NCBI RefSeq assembly: GCF_048820935.1
Contig: NZ_JBMERD010000006.1
Location: 62,001-126,000, forward strand
Source of the DNA: Algicoccus sp048820935
GTDB taxonomy: Bacteria > Pseudomonadota > Gammaproteobacteria > Burkholderiales > Burkholderiaceae_B
Direction: 5' to 3'
Length of the DNA: 64,000 nt
Shown here: one piece after another, positions 1-9,231 of the stretch
Layout: each line of letters begins with the position of its first letter
How positions within the stretch are numbered: the first letter of the stretch is position 1
The notes under the pieces: model-generated
Databases searched by the model: none
What the model saw: only the letters and a program-made list of their open reading frames with translations
What the model was told of the DNA's origin: nothing
Position numbers and translations under genes: made by a program

Positions 1-199
1 GTCGTTGCGCAATCATGAAGGCTTTCATGAACATTGCGTTGAACAACTTTTTTGTGAGATCTGGCATCGCTGTAAACCGCAAACACTCAGCGTTTACGCG
101 CGTTATACCCGCCGTGGCGGCATTGACATCAACCCTTGGCGGGCCACACCAGGCCATCAACCACCCGCTTATTTGCCTGCTCGAAGTGCACAGCAATAA
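1..199 (+). CDS. queF: NADPH-dependent 7-cyano-7-deazaguanine reductase QueF, C-terminal part
   Basis: The frame is open from base 2 and stops at 197-199, giving the last 65 residues of a protein whose start lies before the window. The segment contains HEGFHEHCVEQ, then LSVYARYTRRGGIDINPWR, which is the conserved C-terminal signature of the long QueF family (E. coli QueF ends with an almost identical YTRRGG-DINPWR block). QueF reduces preQ0 to preQ1 in the queuosine tRNA-modification pathway in the cytoplasm. It converges on pgsA with only 3 bases between the stop codons. The identification rests on recognised motifs in a partial protein, so the catalytic Cys/Asp half is not visible. Confidence 0.88.
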   Translation, partial: SLRNHEGFHEHCVEQLFCEIWHRCKPQTLSVYARYTRRGGIDINPWRATPGHQPPAYLPARSAQQ

Positions 200-202
200 A
201 AC

Positions 203-772
203 TTAAGCACGATCGCGGATCGTGGGCCACGCTTTTTTCAGGTAATAAAACATTGACCAGACGGTGAGCAACGCGGCAATCACAATCAGAATCTGACCAA
301 TGACATAGATCGGCACATCGTGCCAAGACGTTTTATAGAGCAAACAGGGAATAGCCACCATTTGTGCCGCTGTTTTGAACTTGCCTAGCCAGTGCACGGC
401 CACACTTGCGCTGGCTCCCATTTGCGCCATCCATTCGCGCAAAGCAGAAATGGCGATTTCCCGGCCGATAATCACAAGCGCAATCAGACTATCCACTCGG
501 CCAAGTTTCAGAAGCACTAACAAAGCAGCAGCAACCATGAGTTTGTCAGCCACTGGATCTAAAAAAGCGCCAAAGGCCGATGTTTGCTTCCATCGACGTG
601 CTAACCAACCATCGGCCCAATCGGTAATCGCAGCCGCAATAAAGATCCAAGCCGCAATCGCATCTCGCACAGGCACAGAGACCCAGCTTTCAGGAATATA
701 AAACAACGCCACAAACACAGGGATCACGGCAATCCGTAGCCACGTGAGCGCAATCGGTAAATTAAATGGCAT
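203..772 (-). CDS. pgsA: CDP-diacylglycerol-glycerol-3-phosphate 3-phosphatidyltransferase
   Basis: This inner-membrane enzyme makes phosphatidylglycerol phosphate, the first committed step to phosphatidylglycerol and cardiolipin. The 189-residue protein carries the complete CDP-alcohol phosphotransferase motif, D54-G-x2-A-R-x8-G-x3-D-x3-D76, followed by several hydrophobic segments, and has the usual family length. The start MPFNLPIALTWLR matches the family N-terminus. It is the last gene of the minus-strand series pdxJ-nagZ-uvrC-pgsA and starts 33 bases after uvrC stops; uvrC-pgsA adjacency is common in beta- and gammaproteobacteria. Confidence 0.95.
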   Translation of the reverse strand: MPFNLPIALTWLRIAVIPVFVALFYIPESWVSVPVRDAIAAWIFIAAAITDWADGWLARRWKQTSAFGAFLDPVADKLMVAAALLVLLKLGRVDSLIALVIIGREIAISALREWMAQMGASASVAVHWLGKFKTAAQMVAIPCLLYKTSWHDVPIYVIGQILIVIAALLTVWSMFYYLKKAWPTIRDRA

Positions 773-805
773 ACAACGACCTATCCCTATTCAGAAGCTT
801 CGGCA

Positions 806-2662
806 TTAAATACCCCGAAACGCATCATAAATTCTTTTGGCGAGTGAAACAGAAATCCCATCGACTGTCGCCAATTGTTCCACACTGGCTTCACTCACGC
901 CTCTCAACCCCCCGAAGCGCGCCAGCAGTCGCTGGCGACGTTTCGGACCAATGCCCTCGATATCCTCTAAGCGAGAGCTTTGTCTCGCCTTGGAGCGCTT
1001 GGCACGCATCCCAGTAATCGCAAATCGGTGCGCTTCATCTCGAATCTGCGCCACCAGCATTAATGCGCTGCTCGTCGGACCTAACTCTAGCGATTGTCGC
1101 CCATCGGCGAACAAAAGGGTTTCAAGCCCTGTTTTACGATGATCGCCTTTAGCAACACCCACTAGTACAGAAATGTCCAAACCGTACTCTGCGAACACTT
1201 GTCGGGCCACTTCAACCTGCCCTTTGCCACCGTCGACTAAGACTAAATCTGGCAATTCAGAAAAACCATCTACAACTCGACTATAACGCCGTGTCAGGAC
1301 CTGGCGCATTGCGGCGTAATCATCACCCGGCGTAATCCCCACAATGTTATAGCGACGATACAAAGAAGGCTGCATTTCGTGATGCTGAAAAACCACGCAA
1401 GAAGCTTGTGTCGCCTCACCCGAGGTATGACTGATATCAAAACACTCAATGCGCAACTTGTCCAGAGAATCTTCATTGGCGTCTAACCCTAATTGCTCGG
1501 CCAATGCCAGTGTCCGGGCTTGCTGGGAACCGGATTGAGCTAATGCACGCCCCAATGCCAATTGGGCATTGAGCAAAGCCTGCTCTAACCAAGCCTTACG
1601 CACACCTTGTGGTCGAACCAGCAATCGGGTTTTACGATTCTGTGCATCTGAGAGCAAATCCACCACCCGAGGATCGCGTAAAGGTGGATTCACCACCAAA
1701 ACAGCCGGCAACGCCTGTGATAAATAATGTTGGGACAGAAAGGCTTCAAGCACATCGACAGCATCATCACCATCGACCTGAGTTGGAAAAAATGCACGAT
1801 CCCCCAAGTGCCGACCAGCGCGCACCATGGCGAGGTTCACACAGGCCCGCCCACCCTGTAGATGCACTGCCACAATGTCGGTATCACTGGCATTCAGATC
1901 TTCCATTGTCTGTTGCTGCAAAATTTTAGACAATGCGCTCATTTGATCGCGTAACTGAGCCGCTTGCTCAAACGCCAAGGCGTCGGACGCAGCCTGCATC
2001 CGTTGTTCAATATCCTGCAGCACTTCTTGCGTCTGTCCTTTCAGAAAGCGGCTGGCTCGTTGAACATCCTCGCCATATTCCTCCAAAGACACATGGCCCA
2101 CACAGGGGGCTGAGCATCGTTGAATCTGATAGAGCAAACAGGGTCTGGATCGGTTGGCATAAACAGAATCCTCACAGGTTCTCAAACGAAACACCTTCTG
2201 AAGGATCTGCATGGTTTCGCGTACAGCCCAGGCATTGGGATAAGGCCCAAAAAACTCACCTGGCCGTTGAGTTGCACCACGGTAGTACGCCATTCTCGGC
2301 GCTACGTGGCCACTAAACCAAAGATAGGGATAAGACTTATCGTCGCGAAACAAAATGTTGTAACGCGGCTTTAACTCTTTGATGAGATTGTTTTCTAAGA
2401 GTAAAGCTTCAGCTTCTGAAGGAGTGACCGTGACTTCTACACGCGCAACACGGGCCACCATATGCGCAATTCGGGGACTGTGCCCCGATTTTTGAAAGTA
2501 TGAACTGACGCGCTTTTTGAGTTGACTGGCTTTACCAACATAAAGCACATTGCCTTGTGCATCTAAATGGCGATAAACGCCAGGCAAATTCGGGAGTTCT
2601 GACAGAAATGTGTTCAGATCAAAATCAGGCTGCTCAGGCTGAGGGGTATCATTCGAGGCCAT
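806..2662 (-). CDS. uvrC: Excinuclease ABC subunit C
   Basis: UvrC makes both incisions around a bulky lesion in nucleotide excision repair, working with UvrA and UvrB. The 618 residues show the N-terminal GIY-YIG nuclease (LPGVYRHLD and VLYVGKA, about residues 27-45), a UVR motif near residues 205-240, the RNase H-like C-terminal nuclease (FDISHTSG and LVDGGKGQ) and tandem helix-hairpin-helix motifs at the end (IEGIGPKRRQRLL). The start codon overlaps the 3' end of nagZ by 14 bases, which suggests translational coupling. No frame damage is seen and the length is normal. Confidence 0.97.
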   Translation of the reverse strand: MASNDTPQPEQPDFDLNTFLSELPNLPGVYRHLDAQGNVLYVGKASQLKKRVSSYFQKSGHSPRIAHMVARVARVEVTVTPSEAEALLLENNLIKELKPRYNILFRDDKSYPYLWFSGHVAPRMAYYRGATQRPGEFFGPYPNAWAVRETMQILQKVFRLRTCEDSVYANRSRPCLLYQIQRCSAPCVGHVSLEEYGEDVQRASRFLKGQTQEVLQDIEQRMQAASDALAFEQAAQLRDQMSALSKILQQQTMEDLNASDTDIVAVHLQGGRACVNLAMVRAGRHLGDRAFFPTQVDGDDAVDVLEAFLSQHYLSQALPAVLVVNPPLRDPRVVDLLSDAQNRKTRLLVRPQGVRKAWLEQALLNAQLALGRALAQSGSQQARTLALAEQLGLDANEDSLDKLRIECFDISHTSGEATQASCVVFQHHEMQPSLYRRYNIVGITPGDDYAAMRQVLTRRYSRVVDGFSELPDLVLVDGGKGQVEVARQVFAEYGLDISVLVGVAKGDHRKTGLETLLFADGRQSLELGPTSSALMLVAQIRDEAHRFAITGMRAKRSKARQSSRLEDIEGIGPKRRQRLLARFGGLRGVSEASVEQLATVDGISVSLAKRIYDAFRGI

Positions 2663-3701
2663 CGAACTGCATTACCTGATCGCGGGCACGCAAGTAGACC
2701 GATGATTTCATCAAATCTGCCCACTCTGGCGATTTACCGCGTGGTTTAAGTCGTCGCATCCGTGCCTGACTTCTCAGGTCACATGTGTGAACCAAACCGG
2801 CAAGCAATTTATCGGCCAGATCCAGTCGATTGCACACCAACACCATATCGCAACCTGCATCCAAAGCGGCGCGTGCTCTTTGCACAATATCGCCGGCGGT
2901 GCTTGCACCTTCCATCGTTAAGTCATCAGAAAACACCAAACCGTCGTAGCCCAGCTGCTCGCGAAGAATGTCTTGAATCCAGCGGCGAGAAAATCCAGCT
3001 GGCTGACTATCAACCTTCGGATAAATGACGTGCGCGGGCATCACAGACTGCAAAACGAGATCGCCCAACCATTCGTAAGGCGCAGCATCTTCAGAGACAA
3101 TGGTTTGCAGATCACGGTTATCAACAGGGATTTCATGATGCGAATCGGCTTCCACTGCACCATGACCAGGGAAATGCTTGCCGCAAGCCCCCATCCCTGC
3201 GAGTGCCAATCCTTGAATCAAAGCACGTGACAATTGAGTGACCACTTTAGGATCACGATCAAACGCACGATTTCCGATTACCTCACTCACACCGTAGTCC
3301 AGATCCAGAACCGGCGTAAAACTAAAATCAACACCACAAGCACGCAACTCACTGGCCAACACAAACCCGACTTGTGTTGCCAACGATAGGGCTTGCATCG
3401 AATCACGATGCCACAAAGTGCCTAGGCTAGCCATACATGGCAAAGTCGTAAAGCCATCTTGGCGAAACCGTTGAACACGTCCACCTTCATGATCCACGCC
3501 AATTAATAATCGGGGACGCCGCAAATCATGAATTTCTTGCGTCAACGCTTGCAATTGGGCTCTGTCTTCAAAGTGACGAGTAAAAAGAATGACACCACCG
3601 ACCAGTGGATGGCAGAGCCGTTGGCGATCACTGTCCGTTAGACGTGTGCCTTCAATATCCACAATCACTGGACCACGTGCCTGGCGCAATGACTTTTTCA
3701 C
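2649..3701 (-). CDS. nagZ: Beta-N-acetylhexosaminidase NagZ
   Basis: NagZ is a cytoplasmic glycoside hydrolase family 3 enzyme that removes GlcNAc from anhydromuropeptides during peptidoglycan recycling. The family signature KHFPGHG-x4-DSHHE lies near residues 175-190 and the nucleophile-bearing VFSDDLTMEGA near residue 260. I chose the GTG at 3701: it is preceded by GGAG at 9 bases and overlaps the pdxJ stop as GTGA; the longer TTG start at 3716 has no ribosome site. In most betaproteobacteria acpS lies between pdxJ and nagZ; here the two are fused edge to edge, so acpS is missing from this position. Confidence 0.95.
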   Translation of the reverse strand: MKKSLRQARGPVIVDIEGTRLTDSDRQRLCHPLVGGVILFTRHFEDRAQLQALTQEIHDLRRPRLLIGVDHEGGRVQRFRQDGFTTLPCMASLGTLWHRDSMQALSLATQVGFVLASELRACGVDFSFTPVLDLDYGVSEVIGNRAFDRDPKVVTQLSRALIQGLALAGMGACGKHFPGHGAVEADSHHEIPVDNRDLQTIVSEDAAPYEWLGDLVLQSVMPAHVIYPKVDSQPAGFSRRWIQDILREQLGYDGLVFSDDLTMEGASTAGDIVQRARAALDAGCDMVLVCNRLDLADKLLAGLVHTCDLRSQARMRRLKPRGKSPEWADLMKSSVYLRARDQVMQFDGLE

Positions 3702-4471
3702 GCTGAGACACTCCAATCAAACCCGAAGGTTTCACCGCGCAAACCCGCCAATGCACTTTGCACCATAATGGCTTTCATCTCACGCACTGCAGGTTGCCAA
3801 CCATCAAAAATAGACTGCGCCACAATCGCATGGCCAATATTAAGTTCAGCAATACCAGGCAATGCCGCAATGGCTTGAACGTTCTGATAATGCAATCCGT
3901 GACCTGCATTCACGCGTAATCCACCGGTTTTAGCATGCGCAATGGCAGCTCGAATCCGGGTAATTTCATGTTGCTGTAGATCATGATCATCCGTCTTAGA
4001 ATACACACCCGTGTGCAACTCGATGACTGTCGCACCACTTCGGATCGCGGCATCAATTTGTGGCAAATCAGCATCAACAAACAAAGACACTCGAATGTCC
4101 GCATCTTGCAACTGTGCTACGGCAGCACGTACCGACTCAAAAGAGCCCACGACATCCAAACCGCCTTCTGTGGTCAATTCCTGACGTTTTTCAGGAACGA
4201 GACAAACATCATCGGGGCGTACACGCACCGCGATGTCGAGCATTTCTTTGGTAATCGCACACTCAAGGTTCATTCGTGAACGAATCTGCTCACGAATCGC
4301 AGGAACATCCGCGTCTTGAATATGACGTCGATCTTCCCGCAGGTGTAAAGTAATCAGATCAGCGCCCGCCTCTTCGGCCAGCAATGCGGCCCGCACCGGA
4401 TCGGGGTAGCCCGCATGACGCTGCTGGCGCAATGTGGCCACATGATCAATATTCACACCTAATTCAATCAT
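3698..4471 (-). CDS. pdxJ: Pyridoxine 5'-phosphate synthase
   Basis: PdxJ condenses 1-deoxy-D-xylulose 5-phosphate with 3-amino-2-oxopropyl phosphate in the last ring-closing step of pyridoxal phosphate synthesis. The 257-residue protein begins with the invariant ELGVNIDHVATLRQ and contains the LHLREDRRHIQD and ELHTG blocks plus RVNAGHGLHYQN, all typical of the family. It begins 23 bases after the end of the efflux lipoprotein gene on the same strand, so read-through from that operon is possible. recO, era and rnc, which often precede pdxJ in this class, are not here. Confidence 0.96.
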   Translation of the reverse strand: MIELGVNIDHVATLRQQRHAGYPDPVRAALLAEEAGADLITLHLREDRRHIQDADVPAIREQIRSRMNLECAITKEMLDIAVRVRPDDVCLVPEKRQELTTEGGLDVVGSFESVRAAVAQLQDADIRVSLFVDADLPQIDAAIRSGATVIELHTGVYSKTDDHDLQQHEITRIRAAIAHAKTGGLRVNAGHGLHYQNVQAIAALPGIAELNIGHAIVAQSIFDGWQPAVREMKAIMVQSALAGLRGETFGFDWSVSA

Positions 4472-4494
4472 TATTTCTCACTTACTTTAGATAT

Positions 4495-6033
4495 TTAAGA
4501 AGGAGAAGTGATCCGTGTAACAACAGGTGTTGTGGACGACCCAGCTTCTCGACGCGCGGCACCAGGCTGCGATTCATCCCAACCGCCCCCTAAAGCCTTA
4601 TATAGATTAACCCGGTTTGACAATAGTTCAAATGTTGTCTGAACTTGTTGGGTTAGCGCATTGTAATGATTGATCTGCGCATTTTGCACCGCTAAGAAGC
4701 TATCGACTCCGTTCGCAAAGCGTGCTTGACTCAGATTGACCGAGCGTTTTGCTGCTTGCGTCTGACCATTGAGTGCATCCCATTGTGCCTGTAAGGTCGT
4801 CTCACCAGCCAACACATCCGACACTTCACGGAAAGCCTGTTCCACACTGCCCTGATAAGAGGCAACCGCTTCACGTTGTGCCGCTGTGGCTTGATCCAGA
4901 TTGGCACTTAACGTGCCGCCAGTAAAGAGCGGTACGCTCAACGCTGGTGCTACAGTCCAACCAAACACACCCGCTGTAAATAAATCGCCTAGCGCGGTAC
5001 TCACCACACCTAACGCACCCGTCAGATTAATGCTAGGTAAAAAGGCCGCTCTAGCAGCACCAATATTGGCACCTGCAGCCCGTAGTGTGTTTTCTGCAGC
5101 AAGAATATCGGGTCGACGGGTCAGTAACTCAGAGGGCAACCCAGTTGGAATCCGTGCCACTTGATCTTTCAGTGAAATAGGTTGCTTTTGTTTCAGATTG
5201 TCGGGAATCGGCTGACCAATCAGAATTGCCAAAGCGTTTTGTGCTTGAACCTGCTCACGGGTCAGTTGTGCCATTTGAGCAGCTGCGGCATCGACTAAGC
5301 CTTTCGCTTGAGATAGATCAAGTTCAGAAGCGACACCTGATCGATATCGCGCACTCACCAAGTTGTAGTTTTTCTTGCGTGCTTCAAACGTCTGACGCGC
5401 CAACTCTAAAAGCGTCCACGCCATTCGCTCACGGTAATAATGGATGGCCGTATCTGCCACCAACGCAATCTGAACAGAGCGCACACCCTGCGCAGAGCTT
5501 AAGTATCTTTCATATGCGGCATCCGACAGATTGCGCAAGCGACCAAACAAATCAATTTCAAATGCTGTTAAGCCGACCCCAGCGTTGTATTGACTCGTGA
5601 TCTGTGTGCCCTGACCCGTTGGATTTGGAATCTGCTGTCGAGATCCCTGAACACTGGCACCCAGTTGAGGAAAGAGCGCACCGCGCTGTCCGCCCCACAT
5701 CGCTTCTGCCTGTTCCATTCGAGCCACCGCGACTTGCATATTGCGGTTGTCTTTCAAGGCCAGTGCGATCAGCGACTTTAGGGTCTCATCTTTAAAGAAA
5801 TCCTGCCAAGGCGTGAGCGCATTGACCGCGTCAGATGATTCTAACGCGTCGACCTTAACGGTTTCTTCCGTCAACTTCCCTGTACGGCTGTCGTAACGCA
5901 ATAGCGTTTGCTCGCCATAGGCAGCTGGCATGGTCGTAGATGGCGCTTCATAAGTTGGCGCAAAGTTACAACCCGCCAGCAAAACAGCCATTGCACTGAG
6001 CGCAAACCCTTTAGTGGAGATCCATTTAGCCAT
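4495..6033 (-). CDS. RND efflux outer-membrane lipoprotein (OprM/NodT family)
   Basis: This is the outer-membrane exit duct of the tripartite drug efflux pump encoded with the next two genes. From the ATG at 6033 (SD AGGAG 7 bases upstream) the protein is 512 residues and starts with a lipoprotein signal ending in LLAGC, so it is lipidated. It shows the long helical repeats of the TolC-like fold with the typical phrases AYERYLSSAQGVR, RRPDILAAE and AAFLPSINLTG. A longer upstream reading of the same frame overlaps the RND gene and has no signal-peptide logic. The start overlaps the permease stop by 8 bases. Confidence 0.93.
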   Translation of the reverse strand: MAKWISTKGFALSAMAVLLAGCNFAPTYEAPSTTMPAAYGEQTLLRYDSRTGKLTEETVKVDALESSDAVNALTPWQDFFKDETLKSLIALALKDNRNMQVAVARMEQAEAMWGGQRGALFPQLGASVQGSRQQIPNPTGQGTQITSQYNAGVGLTAFEIDLFGRLRNLSDAAYERYLSSAQGVRSVQIALVADTAIHYYRERMAWTLLELARQTFEARKKNYNLVSARYRSGVASELDLSQAKGLVDAAAAQMAQLTREQVQAQNALAILIGQPIPDNLKQKQPISLKDQVARIPTGLPSELLTRRPDILAAENTLRAAGANIGAARAAFLPSINLTGALGVVSTALGDLFTAGVFGWTVAPALSVPLFTGGTLSANLDQATAAQREAVASYQGSVEQAFREVSDVLAGETTLQAQWDALNGQTQAAKRSVNLSQARFANGVDSFLAVQNAQINHYNALTQQVQTTFELLSNRVNLYKALGGGWDESQPGAARREAGSSTTPVVTRITSPS

Positions 6034-9000
6034 GATGATCTCCTGTCGAAGCCGAAGCGGTTGGTGTAGTCGTCTGTTGAGTGCCAGGTTCATCAAACGG
6101 TTTATTAAACAGTTTGACTTTGGTCTTAAACACACTTAACACCACCACAAAGAAAATCGGTACAAAAATCACGGCAAATGGCGTAGCTGCCAACATGCCA
6201 CCGAGCACCCCAAAACCAACCGATTTTTGGCTAGCGGCACCAGCGCCAGAAGCCAAAGTCAATGGCATCACACCCAAGATGAAGGCAAATGACGTCATTA
6301 AAATGGGGCGAAAACGCATACGGGCAGCTTCTTTCGTGGCTTGGAACAAGTCCATCCCTTCACCATATAAATCCTTGGCAAACTCCACAATCAAAATCGC
6401 GTTTTTAGTCGAGAGCCCAATCACCGTCACCATACCGACCTGGAAGTACACGTCACTTTCCATACCCAGTGCCGTCACCATCAATACGGCCCCAAGCATC
6501 CCCAATGGCACAATCAGCAAGGCAGACAACGGAATGGCCCAACTTTCATACAGTGCAGAAAGCACCAAGAAAACAACCAAAATCGCAAGTCCAAGTAGCA
6601 TCGGCGCTTGAGCCCCTGCCTGAACTTCCTGATAAGACAGGCCTGTCCACTCATAGCCAAAGCCGTCAGGCAATTCGCTGATCAATTGCTCCATGGCCGC
6701 CATGGCCTCTCCAGACGAATAGCCTGGCGCAGCAGATCCAGAAATTCGGATCGCATCATAGCTGTTGTAGCGCACCACTTGCGTTGGACCCTGATCCCAG
6801 CTTGGTTCCACAAATGACGCTAAAGGCACCATTTCACCTGCTCTGTTGCGGGCATTTAATCTCAGCAGATCTTCTAGATCCATACGGAAAGTCGGCTCAG
6901 CTTGGATCCAAACGTTTTGCATCCAGCCCATATTGGGGAACTTCCCAATATAGCGACCCCCAATCGCAGCTCCGAGTGTGGAAGCGGCCTCATTAAAATC
7001 AACCCCTTGTGCGGCTAATTTTTCACGATTGAGTTTCAGATTTAAGGTTGGACCAGGTGATAAGCCCGTAATTCGCACTTGAGACAGTACGGGATTTTGC
7101 GCAGCTTTTTGTAGCAATTCTTGAGCACCTGCCAACAACTGCATATTGCCCATACCACCACGGTCTTGCAGGCGCAAATCGAATCCACTTGAGTTACCCA
7201 GTGCAGTAATGGCCGGCGGAATCACCGCAAAGACCAAAGCATCTGGGATTGTGCCTAACAAAAAGCCTGTGGCTTTGCCTGCCACAGCCATGGCAGAATC
7301 GCCTGGGCCACGGCGCTCATCAAATGGTTTTAGCGTCACAAACGCAAGTGCTGCATTTAAGCCATTACCATTAAAACTGAAACCGCTGACAGCCACAATG
7401 TTTTCAGTCTGAGGTTGCTCAAGAAAATACTTCTCCACCACGTTCACAACTTCTTGCGTACGTGTCTGCGAAGAACCGGATGGCAGCTCAATGTTGACCA
7501 TCAAGAAACCCTGATCCTCTTCAGGCAGAAATGATGATGGCAATTTCATATACATCAGACCCATCACGACTGTCAGTGCCAGATAGATCACCATGTAGCG
7601 ACCACCCCGATAAATCAGATGGTTGACACCCTTTTCATAACCACGTGTCGTCTTGTTAAACGTCCGGTTAAACCAACCAAAGAAACCACGTTTTTCACCC
7701 GCATCTTGTGGCACAGGTTTCAAAATCGTTGCGCACAACGCTGGCGTAAAGGACAGCGCCAAAAATCCTGAAAAAGCAATCGACACCGCCATCGCAACCG
7801 CAAACTGTCGATAAATCACACCCACCGAACCAGACATGAGAGCCAACGGTAAAAACACCGTGACCAACACCAGCGTAATTCCCACGATAGCGCCCGAAAT
7901 TTGCGGCATGGCTTTAATCGTCGCTTCTTTCGGAGGCAATCCCTCCTCAGCCATAATCCGCTCGACGTTTTCAACCACCACAATGGCATCGTCAACCAGA
8001 ATCCCAATCGACAAGACCATGGCAAACATCGTTAAGACGTTCACTGAGAATCCAAGTGCATTCATCACCGCAAAAGCACCCATCATGGCAACCGGCACAA
8101 CCAGTGCTGGAATCACGGTGTAGCGCAAATTCTGCAAGAAGACGAACATCACGATAAAGACGAGCAGCATCGCTTCCAACAACGTTTCGATCACCTGTTG
8201 AATCGACACTTCAATATATGGCGCGGTGTTGTACGGAATTGAAAACTCAATATCGCCCGGGAAAAACTTGGATAAGTCCTCCATCTGCTGAATCACACCT
8301 TGCGCGGTCTGGAGGGCATTGGCACCTGGCGCCAAAATCACCGCAAACGCTGCAGTCGGGTGTCCATTCAAACGAGCACCAAACTGATAGTTGTCGGCAC
8401 CGACTTCGACACGTGCCACATCACGTAAACGAATATTCGAACCATCTGTATTGGCGCGAACAATGACATTTTCAAACTCTTCAACCGTTGAGAGCTGGCC
8501 ATTCGTCGCAATGTTTGCAGTCACTCGCTGAGAAGTGGGGTTAGGCGGCCCACCCAACACACCGGCTGGAATCAAGATATTTTGCGTCGCAAGTGCGTTG
8601 CTAATATCTTGTGCACTAATATTTAAACCGGTCAGTTTGTCTGGATCGATCCAAATTCGCATTGCTCTAGGCGATGCAAATAGCTGGAACCGTCCAACAC
8701 CCGGTACACGAGAGATGGGGTTCTGAACGTTACGTGTGATGTAATCCGCCAGTCCAGTTTGATCGAGCGTGCCATCTTTAGACGACAGCGACACGACCAT
8801 CAAAAACCCAGCACTCGTTTGCTCAAACTTCACACCTTGCTGGTTAACCGCATCAGGCAACTGAGCCATTACGTTCGAGACTCGGTTCTGTACATCAACC
8901 TGGGCTTGGTCAGGGTCGGTGCCAGGCACAAAAGTGGCCGTGATCTGTGAGGATCCATTGGAATCACTCACTGATTCGTAATACAGCAAACCTTTCGCAC

Positions 9001-9211
9001 CGTTGAGTTCATTCTCGATGATACTCGTCACCGATTCCGAGACTTCTTCGGAGGACGCACCAGGGTAAGTGGCAGAAATCTGGATCGCAGGGGGTGCGAC
9101 ATCCGGATACTGAGAAACTGGCATCATCCGAACCGACAGCACACCGAATAGCGTGATGAGGATTGCGACAACCCAGGCGAAAATTGGACGTTCAGCAAAA
9201 AACAGAGACAT
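6026..9211 (-). CDS. RND multidrug efflux permease, AcrB/MexB type
   Basis: This is the inner-membrane proton-antiport pump of the operon, 1061 residues, the usual length for the hydrophobe/amphiphile exporter (HAE1) family. The N-terminus (FFAERPIFAWVVAI) and the Pro-rich YPDVAPPAIQ segment match AcrB. The proton-relay residues are present: the GILVDDAIVVVENVER segment with the paired Asp near residue 405, and the Lys in STKNAILIVEFAKD in TM10. Two large periplasmic loops and 12 membrane segments are apparent. The gene follows the adaptor gene by 20 bases. No local TetR-type repressor is seen, so its control is not evident in the window. Confidence 0.96.
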   Translation of the reverse strand: MSLFFAERPIFAWVVAILITLFGVLSVRMMPVSQYPDVAPPAIQISATYPGASSEEVSESVTSIIENELNGAKGLLYYESVSDSNGSSQITATFVPGTDPDQAQVDVQNRVSNVMAQLPDAVNQQGVKFEQTSAGFLMVVSLSSKDGTLDQTGLADYITRNVQNPISRVPGVGRFQLFASPRAMRIWIDPDKLTGLNISAQDISNALATQNILIPAGVLGGPPNPTSQRVTANIATNGQLSTVEEFENVIVRANTDGSNIRLRDVARVEVGADNYQFGARLNGHPTAAFAVILAPGANALQTAQGVIQQMEDLSKFFPGDIEFSIPYNTAPYIEVSIQQVIETLLEAMLLVFIVMFVFLQNLRYTVIPALVVPVAMMGAFAVMNALGFSVNVLTMFAMVLSIGILVDDAIVVVENVERIMAEEGLPPKEATIKAMPQISGAIVGITLVLVTVFLPLALMSGSVGVIYRQFAVAMAVSIAFSGFLALSFTPALCATILKPVPQDAGEKRGFFGWFNRTFNKTTRGYEKGVNHLIYRGGRYMVIYLALTVVMGLMYMKLPSSFLPEEDQGFLMVNIELPSGSSQTRTQEVVNVVEKYFLEQPQTENIVAVSGFSFNGNGLNAALAFVTLKPFDERRGPGDSAMAVAGKATGFLLGTIPDALVFAVIPPAITALGNSSGFDLRLQDRGGMGNMQLLAGAQELLQKAAQNPVLSQVRITGLSPGPTLNLKLNREKLAAQGVDFNEAASTLGAAIGGRYIGKFPNMGWMQNVWIQAEPTFRMDLEDLLRLNARNRAGEMVPLASFVEPSWDQGPTQVVRYNSYDAIRISGSAAPGYSSGEAMAAMEQLISELPDGFGYEWTGLSYQEVQAGAQAPMLLGLAILVVFLVLSALYESWAIPLSALLIVPLGMLGAVLMVTALGMESDVYFQVGMVTVIGLSTKNAILIVEFAKDLYGEGMDLFQATKEAARMRFRPILMTSFAFILGVMPLTLASGAGAASQKSVGFGVLGGMLAATPFAVIFVPIFFVVVLSVFKTKVKLFNKPFDEPGTQQTTTPTASASTGDHHG

Positions 9212-9231
9212 AAAATACCGCTTTATTCAGT

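Noticed and set aside
6081..6611. Long plus-strand open frame opposite the RND permease gene
   Set aside because: Antisense to a fully conserved permease; the translation is basic and low in family-like motifs and has no ribosome site.
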